Counted from the stretch's first letter, positions 1-9,991 are shown. The stretch: DNA of 16,837 bases from Carex sylvatica (GCA_964058845.1 CAXKVR010000430.1:1-16837), one strand, 5' to 3'. The notes: a model not told the origin generated them from the sequence alone. Numbers and translations: made by a program.

Positions 1-1
1 A

Positions 2-712
2 TTGCCAAAGTGTGTTAGGCAGACCATCACGAAGCTTTGTTTTTTCTTTAATGCCATATGTTGCAAAGTAAGTGATCCCGATATGCTAGATGCTCTGCAG
101 AAGGAGGTTGTTGTCACTCTTTGTCATCTTGAAATGTATTTTTCGCCGTCTTTTTTTGATATCATGGTTCATTTAATTGTTCACCTAATTAGAGAATTTA
201 AGATGTGCGGACCTATTTTCTTGCTGTACATGTATCCGTTCGAGAGATACATGGGATTGTTAAAGGCATATGTCAGGAATCGATATCGGCCTGAGGGAAG
301 CATCGTAAAAGCTTATGCTGCCGAAGAGGTTATTGAGTTTTGTACTAATTATATGGATGATGTCAAAGCTATAGGCATCCCTAAATCTCGGCACGAGGGT
401 CGACTTCACGGGGTAGGCACAATCGGTGCGAAATTATTCGAGCCCGATAGTACAATGATGTCACTAGCACATTTTCATGTTTTGCAACACCTCACTGATG
501 TTCATCCTTTTTGGAACGAGCATATGACTCTTCTGCGGCAACATAATCCTAAAAAATCTGACAAGTGGTTAATCAGCAAACACAATAAAAAGTTTGAAGG
601 ATGATTTACACGGAGAGTCGTGCAAGCTCCAGAGGGAAAAAATATTACAGAAATTGTGAAATTGTTGGCTCTTGGTCCAGTCCACGTCGTGAGGAATGGG
701 AACATGTCTTGA
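2..712 (+). pseudogene. CACTA (En/Spm) TNP2-type transposase, C-terminal fragment
   Basis: The frame is open from the window edge to a TGA at 602-604. It encodes the DUF4218 region that follows the catalytic core of TNP2 transposases, the enzymes that cut and move CACTA elements. Seen in the sequence: LCFFFNAIC, then TLCHLEMYFSPSFFDIMVHL, then MYPFERYMGLLKAYVRNRYR with PEGSIVKAYAAEE, then the downstream SRHEGRL, HVLQHLTDVHPFWNEHM and KSDKWLISKHNKKF blocks. The N-terminal and catalytic parts lie left of the window. The TGA falls where relatives have Trp after HNKxF. The same frame continues past it with family-like residues (FTRRVV, then IVKLLALGPVHVV) to a second TGA at 710-712, so the stop is a mutation and not the natural end. 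Similarity fades beyond about 700, and I found no matching terminal repeat. Family identity is secure; activity is not expected. Confidence 0.9.
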
Positions 713-1586
713 ACGGGAAGGTGGAGAGGAAAAACGATCACAGATTTCAGCTTCGCCGTGCACCTGTGAGAGGAAGAAGCAGGTAAAATGGAGCGACGAA
801 TACAGGAGACGAGCGAATTTGATTGGAAATTCTCCGCTCAGGTGTTCTTTTAGCGAAATGAAAGGCCAAATGAAAGCTTTCATAATATGAAAGCTTGCAT
901 ATTTGCCATTCCATCTGCATCGGTGATTCAAGAAATAAAATGCCACGTAAGACGCCAGCACGGATTTGCAATTGTAATTGAAAGCCGATGGAGATGCTCT
1001 TTAAGTTAACATAATATTTGTATTTATGTTGGACCGTCCGATGATCGTTATGCACGAATTTTAAAGGATCTTGTACATCACTTATCATATGATCTGAAAG
1101 CTTAATAGTTATAAATCACCCAATACATGTACAATAATAAATATGAAAAAATTATTTATTTTATATTTTTATTTTCCTTACATCTTATGTGGTCAAATAA
1201 TATTTATACATGTCATTTTAATAAACTTTTGTCATTATATGCACCTTCAAATTAAAAAAAGAAATTTGGACCGTTCATTTTCAAGCGAGCGATCGACGGT
1301 CGATCTGAAATAAAATGATTCCAAATTTCTTTTGAAATGATCAAGGAAACCCATTGAACATAACCAACATAGAAATTATGAAGTTTGATTGTGTCTGAGT
1401 TTCGATCCAATGTGAAGTGTGTATGGCCCTTCGATCTTTCAATATTCTGTCAGCTTGATGGATAGGTAAATAAAAATAAAATTTCATCAAACTTCGCTGC
1501 AGGAAAATAAATTCAGTGCTCTTTAATTTCAACGGTTCCGATCGACCAACAGACGACGTGTTTATGTGTGCCTTTATTAACTCACA
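713..1586. other. Spacer, no gene recognised; contains an inverted repeat
   Basis: AT-rich sequence with short reading frames only and nothing recognisable as coding. A perfect 14-bp inverted repeat (AAAAGAAATTTGGA at 1257-1270, its complement at 1320-1333) encloses 49 bases. The enclosed stretch includes the 15-base palindrome GATCGACGGTCGATC at 1291-1305. This could be a small MITE-like remnant, but I see no target duplication. Confidence 0.4.
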
Positions 1587-1626
1587 AAGCAAGAGTTTAT
1601 GAAGCATAGAACATAAACTCTTGCTT
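1587..1626. repeat. 15-bp perfect inverted repeat (hairpin)
   Basis: AAGCAAGAGTTTATG at 1587-1601 is followed after 10 bases by its exact reverse complement at 1612-1626. It would form a stable stem-loop on either strand. There is no U-tract and no family resemblance that would make it a terminator or a known miRNA precursor. Confidence 0.7.
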
Positions 1627-2006
1627 ACTGAATGGGGACCGAAAAGGAGGTGAACCACCAACGGCAGCGGGGGCTGAGTCCTCCGATGCACCGTCCGTCG
1701 AAGCTGCGCACGCCGATTACTTAGTTTGGGACTGAGAGGGTAAGAAGGTGAGGCGCTGATTTAGCGTTTTGAGAAGAGAAATTGGGCTATAAAATAGTAG
1801 ATAAATGGGTTTTTTTTTGAAAAATAACAAAGATGGCCCGTTTGTTGTTAATGAGCTGACTGTCAAGAAGAGATTTTTGAGTGTTGATTTTGAAAGTATG
1901 ATTTGTTCTGCCCGAAATTTTTGTAAGTTACAATCCTAAACTTTCAAAATTCAAATTTTGACACGTGCATATTATTTTTAGACCATACGAATACTAGAAG
2001 AAATTC

Positions 2007-2087
<81 letters not shown>
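2007..2087. repeat. (ATT)n microsatellite, about 27 units
   Basis: An uninterrupted run of ATT trinucleotides. On the minus strand it reads as poly-Asn codons, which is an artefact of the repeat and not a protein. Its length suggests it is highly polymorphic. The flanks are AT-rich spacer. Confidence 0.97.
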
Positions 2088-2952
2088 CCTCTTCTTGGTT
2101 CTCTATCATCTTTTGTATATCCTTCAAAATATATATATTTCTCTTTTTGAAAATTAAAACCGAATATTTTTGACACATTTTAACATGATATTCTTTTTAA
2201 AATGAAGGTTAAATGAGAAATTTATAATTTTAAAATACATTTTAATATGAAAGACAATAAATTGAATATTTTTTTATTTTTAGAAAATAAAAGAAGAAAT
2301 ATATTATTGTAACTTTAAGAAAAATATAAAAATTTTATGAAGAATATGTAAAAAAAAAATATTACTATCAGGAACCAAGACTGAATGATTCCTTGCTAGT
2401 CATGTGCCTTTGTGGGGCCCACATCACCAACATTGCCCAACCAATCAAAGAGGACAGATCTTTTCTCCTTCTTTTATTGGTCTTTTGTAGATTGATCTGT
2501 GTTGCAATCCGTGTCAAAGATGTAACATTTATAGAGAACTGTATGTCTCACGAACTGTTATACGGCTAAAACTGTAGAAATAATTTCCAACCAAACATAA
2601 CAGCTGTTTCTTTATTGCTTTTGTTTTGTTCTTGACCTTGTTAATTTTAAAAATTACAAAAGCTTTGTAGGAAGAGCTTATTATGTTTTAAAATATTGGC
2701 ATAATATAGTTGATTTATTTTGTTAATGTTAGTTGCAAAATATATGATAGCTATTATTTTACTTTTATGGTGCACTAAAGAAATATCTTTTCCTTATCGA
2801 TATTTTTATCTTATTAAATTTAAATCTACGTACGTACTAAAACTTAAGCGTTTACAATTTGCAGATGTATGATATTTATAATATAATGCACCAACTTATA
2901 TATTCATTAATTCTTCAATAAACAATCATTTATTTGTATAATTTTTACAATA
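2088..2952. other. AT-rich spacer with one promoter-like patch
   Basis: No reading frame or RNA gene is recognisable. Around 2411-2450 the base composition changes: the palindromic block GTGGGGCCCAC matches plant TCP-factor sites on both strands, and CCAATCAAAG follows shortly after. This resembles proximal promoter sequence, but no gene can be read beside it. The Helitron-type terminus begins at 2953. Confidence 0.3.
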
Positions 2953-2981
2953 CTAGTCAAGTGCCCGTGCATTGCAACGGG
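2953..2981 (-). mobile_element. Helitron 3' terminus (hairpin plus CTAG)
   Basis: On the minus strand this reads CCCGTTGCAATGCACGGG, then CACTTGA, then CTAG, and the next host base is T. A short GC-rich hairpin about 10 bases before a terminal CTRR, followed by a host T, is the hallmark of Helitron 3' ends. The CCCGT...ACGGG hairpin with a GCAATGC core closely resembles common plant families. The stem arms lie at 2964-2968 and 2977-2981. The element therefore extends toward higher coordinates. Helitrons make no target-site duplication, so none is expected. Confidence 0.7.
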
Positions 2982-4215
2982 AATTAAAATATCATTTTGA
3001 TTATTTTTTAAATGTAATTAATTTAAAAATTGATTGCATAATTATATAATAGTTAATAATAAAATCAAATAAGAATTTTAGTATTTCATCCTAAAAATAT
3101 CTAATCCATCAAGGACATTGAAACTATGCGCCAATTGATACTCTATTTGACCAATAAAACACAGATTTCATACTTTCATATTGTTTCAAGAAGATATCTT
3201 TTTTTCTTTTTGCCAGAAATTAGTTTGCAAGCTCAATTGAGCCTCAATTAATACCTATATGTCATTGTTGAAGTTCAACTTAACTAAGTACACCGCCACA
3301 TTAGGACACAGAGCTATTGCCTGGAAATAAAACACCCAAAACCTCCAAGCATTAAGAAATTGGATCCACAAAGTACCTTGATTAAATTGAAAAATAATAA
3401 TTGAATATTGAGTTGTCGAATACAATGACAGATACGTACAAATTTGCAAATAAAAGCAATCTCCTAAAATGCAATTGCAAGAAATCTAACCAACCGGGAG
3501 GTTAAGGTGACCAATTTCAAAAGTATGTTACAACCCAAACAAAGTAACGCTAGTAACAAATGAATTGATTTTTCCTAATGCAAACTAAACCCTAAATTGG
3601 ATGAAAAGGGAGAGAGAAAAACGAAGAAGAATACATATGAACTCAGAAAAATAGCACACGCGATCGATAATCCTATGTAGCCGGATATGTACCAAGTCAT
3701 GTACCAGCAAGTAATTTATAACACAAGAAAATTATAAATTACAAGCTCTCAGCCTAAATATCAAGAAAATATTTGATTGTCTTAATCCAAAAATGAAAAA
3801 CACAGACAGTTATTTCGAGATCGGCAACACCAAATCCAACCATACTCGAGCGACATAAATTTGGTTTATCATAAAGCTATGAAAGTGAGACTGTCTCATG
3901 TTCATGCACCATCAGCAATGTTGTTATCTTTGATGTGCTGATGTACAGAACTGCATCCATTAAGACAACACATAAGAAAGCAAGTGTTAGAAAATTCAGA
4001 AAATTATGAAACTTGTTTCCAAATGTTCATGTAACTGTCTAGTATACACCTGTAAAAGAACGTGGCTTAATTTTGAGTTATTGGGTATTGGTTCTGGTTT
4101 GTGACAGAAGGTTATCTCAGTACAATTTTACACCAGTGATGCATTATTTAGTCTAGGTTCAACTTAATGTTTGATGTAATGTTGAGCTATGTTCAAGCAT
4201 TAGTTTGGGGCTTAC
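2982..4215. other. AT-rich interior of the Helitron-like region, no gene seen
   Basis: No coding exon is recognisable on either strand. The only notable item is one short copy of the ATGTAGCCGGATATGTACCA block at about 3675-3699, which recurs in both units of the duplication at 5503-5830. That links the two places in origin. Confidence 0.4.
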
Positions 4216-4492
4216 CTGACATGGATGATTCTCAATTCTGGTAGATTCCTCCAGTAAGATGATTCTCATGCAAGTACAAAGACCGCAACTCTAGTAGATT
4301 TGCCAGTTCGACAGGGATTTCACATTTTAAATTATTAAAACTCAGGTACCTAGAAAATTTATAGAACAAATGTCCATAAGAATCTCACAGGAAAGATGGA
4401 TACTTTGGAAAAAATGATAAAAAAATGACATGAAGTGCAACTTGCAGGTGTGTCACTTTCTTCAGCTCACCAATCTCTGGAGGAATCACATC
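4216..4492 (-). pseudogene. LRR protein gene fragment (two exons, about three repeats)
   Basis: Two minus-strand exons encode plant-type leucine-rich repeats. Exon 4446-4492 reads DVIPPEIGELKKVTHL after a CAG acceptor. Exon 4216-4349 reads YLSFNNLKCEIPVELANL, then ELRSLYLHENHLTGGI. They join in phase (CAC CT + G TAC gives H-L-Y) if the donor is GCAAGT, that is a GC-AG intron. Plant LRR genes often carry one 72-base repeat per exon with this phase, and the residues match a conserved plant LRR family in which EIGELKKLTHLYLSFN is typical. The last repeat is broken: after GGI one base is missing, then PELRIIHVR runs to a GTAAGC donor, and the exon is about 10 bases shorter than two full repeats. 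No signal peptide, kinase or further repeats were found. I read it as a captured, decaying fragment. Confidence 0.75.
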
Positions 4493-5502
4493 CTGAAATA
4501 AGCACTAAATGATATCTTCTAAGCAAAATGAAATAAGCACTAACTTATTTCACTTCAAAGGAAATACTAATTGATATCTTCAATTTTTGCATTAATTGTC
4601 TAATTCTCTTAAAATACATGTCTAAACATATATAAAAATTTGTCCATATGGGAATGGATAATTGTGATCTAGGAAAAACTGCTTTTCATATGAAGAATCC
4701 ATATTGCAAAACTAAAGGAAGCTGTCAGGGTACAAATCCGAAAATCTGATTCAAAGGGGAAGCTAATTAGGATATTCCTCAAATTGAATAAATGTTTTAG
4801 TGAAGGAAAATTAATGCGCATTTTTTGGTCATTTCTTTTTCCTAATAGTGACAGAAGCCCAAACAAATTTTATGAACACAAAACTATATGTGACAACTAA
4901 AAATATGACAGAACAGGACTAAATACATCAGCTCCAATAACAGTTCAAGTGAATCAAAATAAAATATATATCATCTACAAATAATACATCTGTTAAAACT
5001 TTAATTAGTCAAATCTAAAATTTATTTCACCAATATAGTTGTATTCTCGAATAAAATCAGACAATGCTATATTTGGTGCACTTTGGTAACTGAAGGGCAA
5101 GTTTTTCACAGTATTCATTGCAATACTATATTTAATTAGTCTCATCCTACAATTAATTCAGCCCCTCTAAATAAGGCAAATTACCACAAGTCAAGATTTT
5201 TACAACTATGCCCTTAATCTTAATAATATTTCTATTTGGTCCTTGTTATCAGAAAATCAGTACCACCATTCACAAGCACACTGGTACTGATTTGGTATCC
5301 GTACCAGTACCATATTACTACAAAAATTCAGCAACCATCGACAGAGGTCAATAAGCAAGGAAACCCACTGGTACCGATTATCAGAAAATCAACACAACAG
5401 TCAGATACATTGCAATGGCATATATAGAGAAATCCTTATTTTATCTAAGTACAGAAAAATATACCATATGCTTGTCAGAATCCATAGAAGGTAATGGATC
5501 AG
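4493..5502. other. AT-rich spacer, no gene seen
   Basis: Nothing coding is recognisable. GAAATAAGCACTAA occurs twice (about 4495 and 4530), next to the LRR exon's acceptor. Between 5260 and 5380 there is a cluster of GGTAC motifs (ACTGGTACTGA, CCGTACCAGTACC, ACTGGTACCG), similar to clusters near 8590 and 10160. Confidence 0.35.
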
Positions 5503-5830
5503 TAGTCACACCAGATTCCTGCCAAAATAAATTGAAAAGAGGAAGAAGAAAATGAATAGAAAACGAAAATAATATTTCTCATGTATGAGTTGTAGAATAA
5601 CCTTGTACAGGATATGTAAATCCCATGTAGCCGGATATGTACCAAGTCACAACCAGAATTTAGTCAGATATAGTCACACCAGATTGCTGCCAAAATAAAT
5701 TGAAAAGAGAGAGAAGAAAATGAATAGAAAACAAAAATAATATTTCTCATGTATGAGTTGTAGAATAACCTTGTACCAGGATATGTAAATCCCATGTAGC
5801 CGGATATGTACCAAGTCACAACCAGAATTT
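5503..5830. repeat. Tandem duplication, about 160-bp copies, period 168 bp
   Basis: Copy 1 is 5503-5661 and copy 2 is 5671-5830. Both begin TAGTCACACCAGATT and end CAAGTCACAACCAGAATTT. By eye they differ at about five positions, including one 1-bp indel, so the duplication is recent. A short third copy of the shared CCGGATATGTACCAAGTCA block lies near 3680. The unit has no clear coding content. Confidence 0.93.
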
Positions 5831-5836
5831 GTAGTA

Positions 5837-6330
5837 TTGCTGCAAATAAATGAGAAAATGCAAATACATTTCTGCAAATATTGCTGCAAATACATGAGAA
5901 AATGTAGAAATGAGAAGATCAATAGAACCAAAATCACAACATGAGAACATTAAAGAAACCATTCATATCCATAATATATTATCTAATTCTCTACTTGATA
6001 ATATATTATTTAAAAATGGAATATTAAAGAAACCATTCATATCCATAATATAATATGAGTTCAAACATTGAAATTAAATACAAAATATTACCAACCAAAC
6101 AGGAACAAAGTACATACAAAGTACATAACAAGAATAAACCATAACATAATATAATAGGAACATTACCAACCAAAACAGGTACACGACCATAATATCAATA
6201 TCCTAAACCGCAAAGCAAAACATAACATATACACGACAAAGCAAAGCAACATTTGAGAAAAATAGCTACCCAACAAAAGTATAAAAATGACAACATCAAA
6301 CACAACCATAATATCAATATTCTAAACCCC
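5837..6330. repeat. Cluster of short direct repeats
   Basis: Three pairs lie in under 500 bases. TTGCTGCAAATA(A/C)ATGAGA is at about 5837 and 5880. A 30-bp block starting ATTAAAGAAACCATTCATAT is at about 5950 and 6023. ACCATAATATCAATAT is at about 6187 and 6305. An inverted repeat of ATAATATATTATC lies near 5970-6009. The pairs are nearly identical, so this looks like recent local copying or replication slippage. Confidence 0.75.
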
Positions 6331-6463
6331 ACACATCATTTGACTCCATCATTGCATAATTAAAGAGGCATGTTAATTCTGTGCAAATTAAAGAAAGCTT
6401 TAATCAGAAATAAGAGTGATTTATTAAAGATAACAACATTCTAATTATTTTTTAAACTTACAA

Positions 6464-7611
6464 TTACCTATGTGTCAAGGCCAAGACTTCCGGCATTATT
6501 GGATCAAACGTAACACTGCAAATATCTGTGGCTTGCAAATAATTAACTGCAAATAAATCGATATTTAACATATATTTATACGTTACTAAGAGAGGAATAC
6601 TGAAAAATGAAAGGAGGACAGATATGAATGTCGTACGTGATGTATGAAGGATTACTTTCAGTCGAGTGACAAAGATGACAGACTTATCATGACATGCACG
6701 AACAAGCCTCACATGGTTGGTCAAAGGTAAGCCCATCAGAACTAATGCAATCACATCGCATCTGGAAAATTAAAGGAGTTGAACAAATGCAACGAATAGA
6801 AACACAAAGTTAGTGGGAAATCATCTATATCATATAATTTTTACAAGTAACACTATAATTCTAACTCACGTCCAGTCCAGTAGATAAATCTCAAGGGCAG
6901 GTACACGATATCCTCCATCCCCATTAAGGTATTCCACTTTATGCCCATAACAGACTCGACCCACTACATCTAAAGGAAGGAAATAAAAATTGTAAGGTGT
7001 CCATTAAAATTAAGAAAGATTTTTTGGAAACACTAATAGCTCGTAAATATTAACTATATGTACAAAAATTAATTACCTATGAGATGATTGCCGTGTTGGA
7101 TCCCGTAAATTGTTTCAATGGATGACACCATGGGGTAAAGAGGAAGATTACATATGATTTGAGGAAGAGGAAGGATAGTGGTATCTTTGTGAAAAGCAAT
7201 TTGACAATCTCGATCCACTATTTTACATTTAGCAAAAGTAATATACTTTTCATATGCCGGTTCGACTTTGAAACCTTTAGACAAATCAAATGGCCAACTT
7301 GAACTCAGTTTTCTACATACAATTTCATCTTGTTCGAAACTTTGGCCAACATTTTTTCTCTCTAAAAGAAGCAAATGCTAAAAGATGCAACACAGATATC
7401 GAGACAATAACAGCATGTAGGAAATAGTATAACTAAATATGACAAATTGAAATAATAATGCGATTCTTATATCATTATCTAGAAGGACCAAGTAAAGTTT
7501 GTTATTACGGCGAGTCTTCCACATGAAATGCACTCGCATGGCATTCATATCCCACCAGAAGTAATTTAGACACTCAAGTTGAGCAAATTTTTCCACCGTA
7601 AGAAAACCCAT
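6464..7611 (-). CDS. RPA70-like protein with two OB folds (five exons, 258 aa)
   Basis: Five minus-strand exons (7444-7611, 7077-7377, 6870-6969, 6637-6761, 6464-6546) join with GT-AG borders and matching phases into 258 codons plus TAA with no internal stop. Residues 1-117 resemble the first DNA-binding OB fold (DBD-A/DUF223 type) of replication protein A 70: the MGFL start, then MRVHFMWKTRRNNKLYLVLL, later GFKVEPAYEKY and IAFHKDTTI. From about 152 the second fold follows: LIDVVGRVCYG, VIALVLMG, VIFVTRLKVI, then QATDI and IMPEVLAL. RPA binds single-stranded DNA in replication and repair. Full RPA70 continues with a zinc-finger fold (DBD-C), which is absent. The TAA directly follows a usable donor (AG|GTAATT), so the gene may be the 5' half of a longer one. 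Many plant Helitrons carry RPA-like genes, so it could be the element's own or a captured copy. Family identity comes from motif memory, not a search. Confidence 0.62.
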
Positions 7612-8276
7612 TGCTTGACTGCCATAAAGAAACTCTTATATTTATATGAAAATGTTATCACTTTATGTTTAATTACAAAAATGTTGTGGAAAAACAGTAA
7701 AACTTTGTGCGTCGACGTTACATCCATCAAAATTTGGTAAGATCAACCGAGAAGAGATCAATATGCAGAGAAGAGATCAATTTTTAACAATTTTTTAACA
7801 CAAACTATATGAGTCAACAACTCAACATGCATTTTGATACAAAGAAATAAAATTTCCATGTAGCCATTTGTACACAATGAATTTCTAAAGTATGGTTGTT
7901 CAGGAAAGGGTAAAATAACCAACAGAGTCAAAATCTCATGTTAAAATTGATAAATTGGACATTTAAAAATTGCAGGAAAGTATAGAGATAACCACAAAAG
8001 CCCCAGTGACATAATCATCTAAAAATGGCCTCTTGTTATCTAAAATTTCAAAGATCATGAGTACAATAGAAAGACCAAATCTGTAGCACAAAACATGGGT
8101 GCGCTATGTACTAAATACCCTTGAGCAATACCAGTATAATAACATTGCTGTTTACAGCATACCAGTATAAAAAAAAAGTGCAAACTGAAACAAGTATGCA
8201 ATAAAAAGGAATGAATTTTGTCAGAAGTGCAATTGTATAAACCCTCAGCAAAATAGAAAGCAAAAGAAAAAAGTAC
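7612..8276. other. Region upstream of the RPA-like gene
   Basis: No gene is seen. On the minus strand TATAAATA lies at about 7639-7646, only about 30 bases before the ATG, which leaves almost no leader if it is the TATA box. The candidate Helitron 5' end (minus strand TCTCTATACT) is at 7988. Confidence 0.25.
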
Positions 8277-8355
8277 CTCAGCAGAGACGAAAAACCCTTG
8301 TGTACTCACAATATTCGAGCTTGGAGATTGCACAAAAGAGACCCCGTCGAGATCA
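8277..8355 (-). pseudogene. Unidentified coding-like exon
   Basis: A minus-strand block with a TTTCAG acceptor and a GAG|GTACTT donor. It is open in one frame for 26 codons, including DLDGVSFVQSPSSNIV and STQGFFVSAE. Its base composition is more coding-like than the flanks. I do not recognise the family and find no partner exon nearby. It lies between the RPA-like gene and the kinesin exon and has the same orientation, so it may be another captured fragment. It could also be chance. Confidence 0.3.
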
Positions 8356-9890
8356 CTGAAATTTGGACAAGAGATATATAGAGAGAAATTAAAGAAGCAA
8401 CATTTTAATGGAAGTTATTTCTTTCTGTTCATACACATCAGGGATAATTCCAATTTTAAGTTCCAATTTTACATTCAAATCCCTCTGGCAAGGATAATTA
8501 CTAATTCAAGTAATTTACCAGATTACACCTTTTTTTTTTCTTTCTATGCATACATGTCAGGACTTCAAAAGCAACTACTGCATCAGTACCAGGAAAACAC
8601 TGGTACCATTGGTACCAATGTACAGACAGTTGCCAAGTTGGACAATAGTCGGGGTGTCCTACTGAGTCAAATAAATAGGCGATTGGATGCCAAAAAAAAT
8701 ATGCATGCTATTAGTAGTAGAGGATAATGACAAAACCTATACTAAGTTCATGGAAGTTTAGCACAAAATATCACATATATACACTTCCCCAATATGTATA
8801 AAAAAACAAATTTACATTTACTCTTTAAAAGTTTTATCTAGGTGAGTCATTTTGTAATTTGAATACAAAAATATCGATCCATAGTATAGACCAATCTGTG
8901 CTATATATAGTACCATAGACTCACTCAACAACAAAAATAATAAGAATAAGATGTTGTAATTTCAGCCATAAGATGCCATAATTTCAGCTAGTATCCTACA
9001 TGGGATGCTATAATTTCAGCTAGTATAAATACCTTGACTATGCTTCAATGTTAAATTAAGTCGTTTTATTTAAGAAAGATATTGTCCTTAAATAAATAGT
9101 AAACCAAAATTCAATCTAACTATGCAACAGTAAACTAATTCGTGTACCAGTAAATCAGATTAAAATGGAAATTTTCAAAATTCACCAAAATTACTCTCCG
9201 AAACTCATTTTAATGATAATGGTATAAACAAATGGAAAAATACATTTTAGTAACTGATGTAAAATTGAGCAAAATTACTCTCCGAACCTGATGTAAAATA
9301 CGTTTTTTGGAATTATTTCAGTACAATCATTTAGGCTTGTGCGCTGCATGAAGCCAAAACATATACTTTTGAAAAGTAAGTTAACACAGCACCAATAATA
9401 CTATTGATAAAGTAAATGAGTTTAGGGTTTACATTTGTCATATTAAAACCTAAGTTCAATTCTAGGGAATGTAGAGAACATAAGGACACTTGCTCTATAT
9501 GAAATAGAAATAGAGAACATAATTGACCTATATTAAAAGATAAGAAATAGAGAACATGATTGACATGTAGACCCTCAGTAGATTAATTAATCCTATTTCA
9601 ACACTTGCTCTATATAATTGACCGATGTAAAATCAAAGTCCCCAACTTTAAGCACATAAGGACACTTGCTACATTTTTGGAAGTGGTTGTACAGTGGCTG
9701 TACAGTGCCTACTATAACCTCCATATAATTACACATATATGCCGATTAGCTTCAATTATACATATAGCCTTTGAGGTCTTATGCTGATTAGTGTCTACTA
9801 CAGACCATCAAGCAATTCAATTATCAATTTCACAAGCAAAGGAAATCAAACAAGGAAGCAATCAACATTTCATAATAACTATATATGTAC
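8356..9890. other. AT-rich spacer with short repeats, no gene seen
   Basis: A GGTAC cluster lies at about 8587-8622 (ACTGGTACCATTGGTACC). About 30-bp imperfect tandem units ending ATAATTTCAGCTAGTAT span 8949-9026. CAAAATTACTCTCCGAA occurs at about 9185 and 9271, and GGACACTTGCT at about 9483 and 9660. No coding exon is recognisable on either strand. Confidence 0.4.
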
Positions 9891-9991
9891 CTCGGCTTTC
9901 TTATAACTTCTGTCAAAGTGAGAAGGCTTATGTTGATGTGACAGCCTTCTTCAAGTGTCTTGCGCTTCGATGTGTCTTCACTCCCAAAAAT
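9891..9991 (-). pseudogene. KIN-7 (NACK/CENP-E type) kinesin motor-domain exon fragment
   Basis: One minus-strand exon reads GSEDTSKRKT, then LEEGCHINISLLTLTEVIRK, and ends at AG|GTACAT. It matches the switch II / alpha-4 part of kinesin motors, and of plant KIN-7 proteins in particular, where GSER...[23 protein letters not shown] is typical. KIN-7 motors move along microtubules in cell division. Departures from the family are GSER to GSED, a deletion of a few residues before KTLEEG, NRS to NIS, and RKLS to RKPR. The residues before GSE (IF) do not match the expected VDLA, so the exon's 5' border is degenerate. No other kinesin exon lies within several kilobases. It is a non-functional fragment in the same orientation as the neighbouring scraps. 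Confidence 0.75.

Larger units (their letters stand above)
2953..7988 (-). mobile_element. Helitron-like element carrying gene fragments (5' end tentative)
   Basis: The 3' end is the hairpin and CTAG at 2953. The best 5' candidate on the minus strand is TCTCTATACT, starting at 7988 and preceded by host A. That fits the A|TC...CTAG|T insertion rule and the TCTCTA start common in plants. These borders give about 5.0 kb holding an RPA-like gene and an LRR fragment, both in the element's orientation. No Rep/helicase gene is visible, so it would be non-autonomous. The 5' border rests on a short motif; the element could instead reach past the exons at 8277 and 9891 as far as 11557. Confidence 0.35.

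Noticed and set aside
1631..1735. GC-richer plus-strand frame (about 1631-1735) with an Ala/Glu/Ser-rich peptide ending at TGA 1733
   Set aside because: It looks coding in composition (GEPPTAAGAESSDAPSVE), but there is no family match, no clear splice acceptor and no upstream exon, so I could not support it as a gene.
1978..2178. Minus-strand frame encoding a long poly-Asn tract
   Set aside because: It is the translation of the (ATT)n microsatellite; the flanks show no protein features.
3255..3449. 64-codon minus-strand frame
   Set aside because: Hydrophobic AT-rich translation without motifs or splice context; probably chance.
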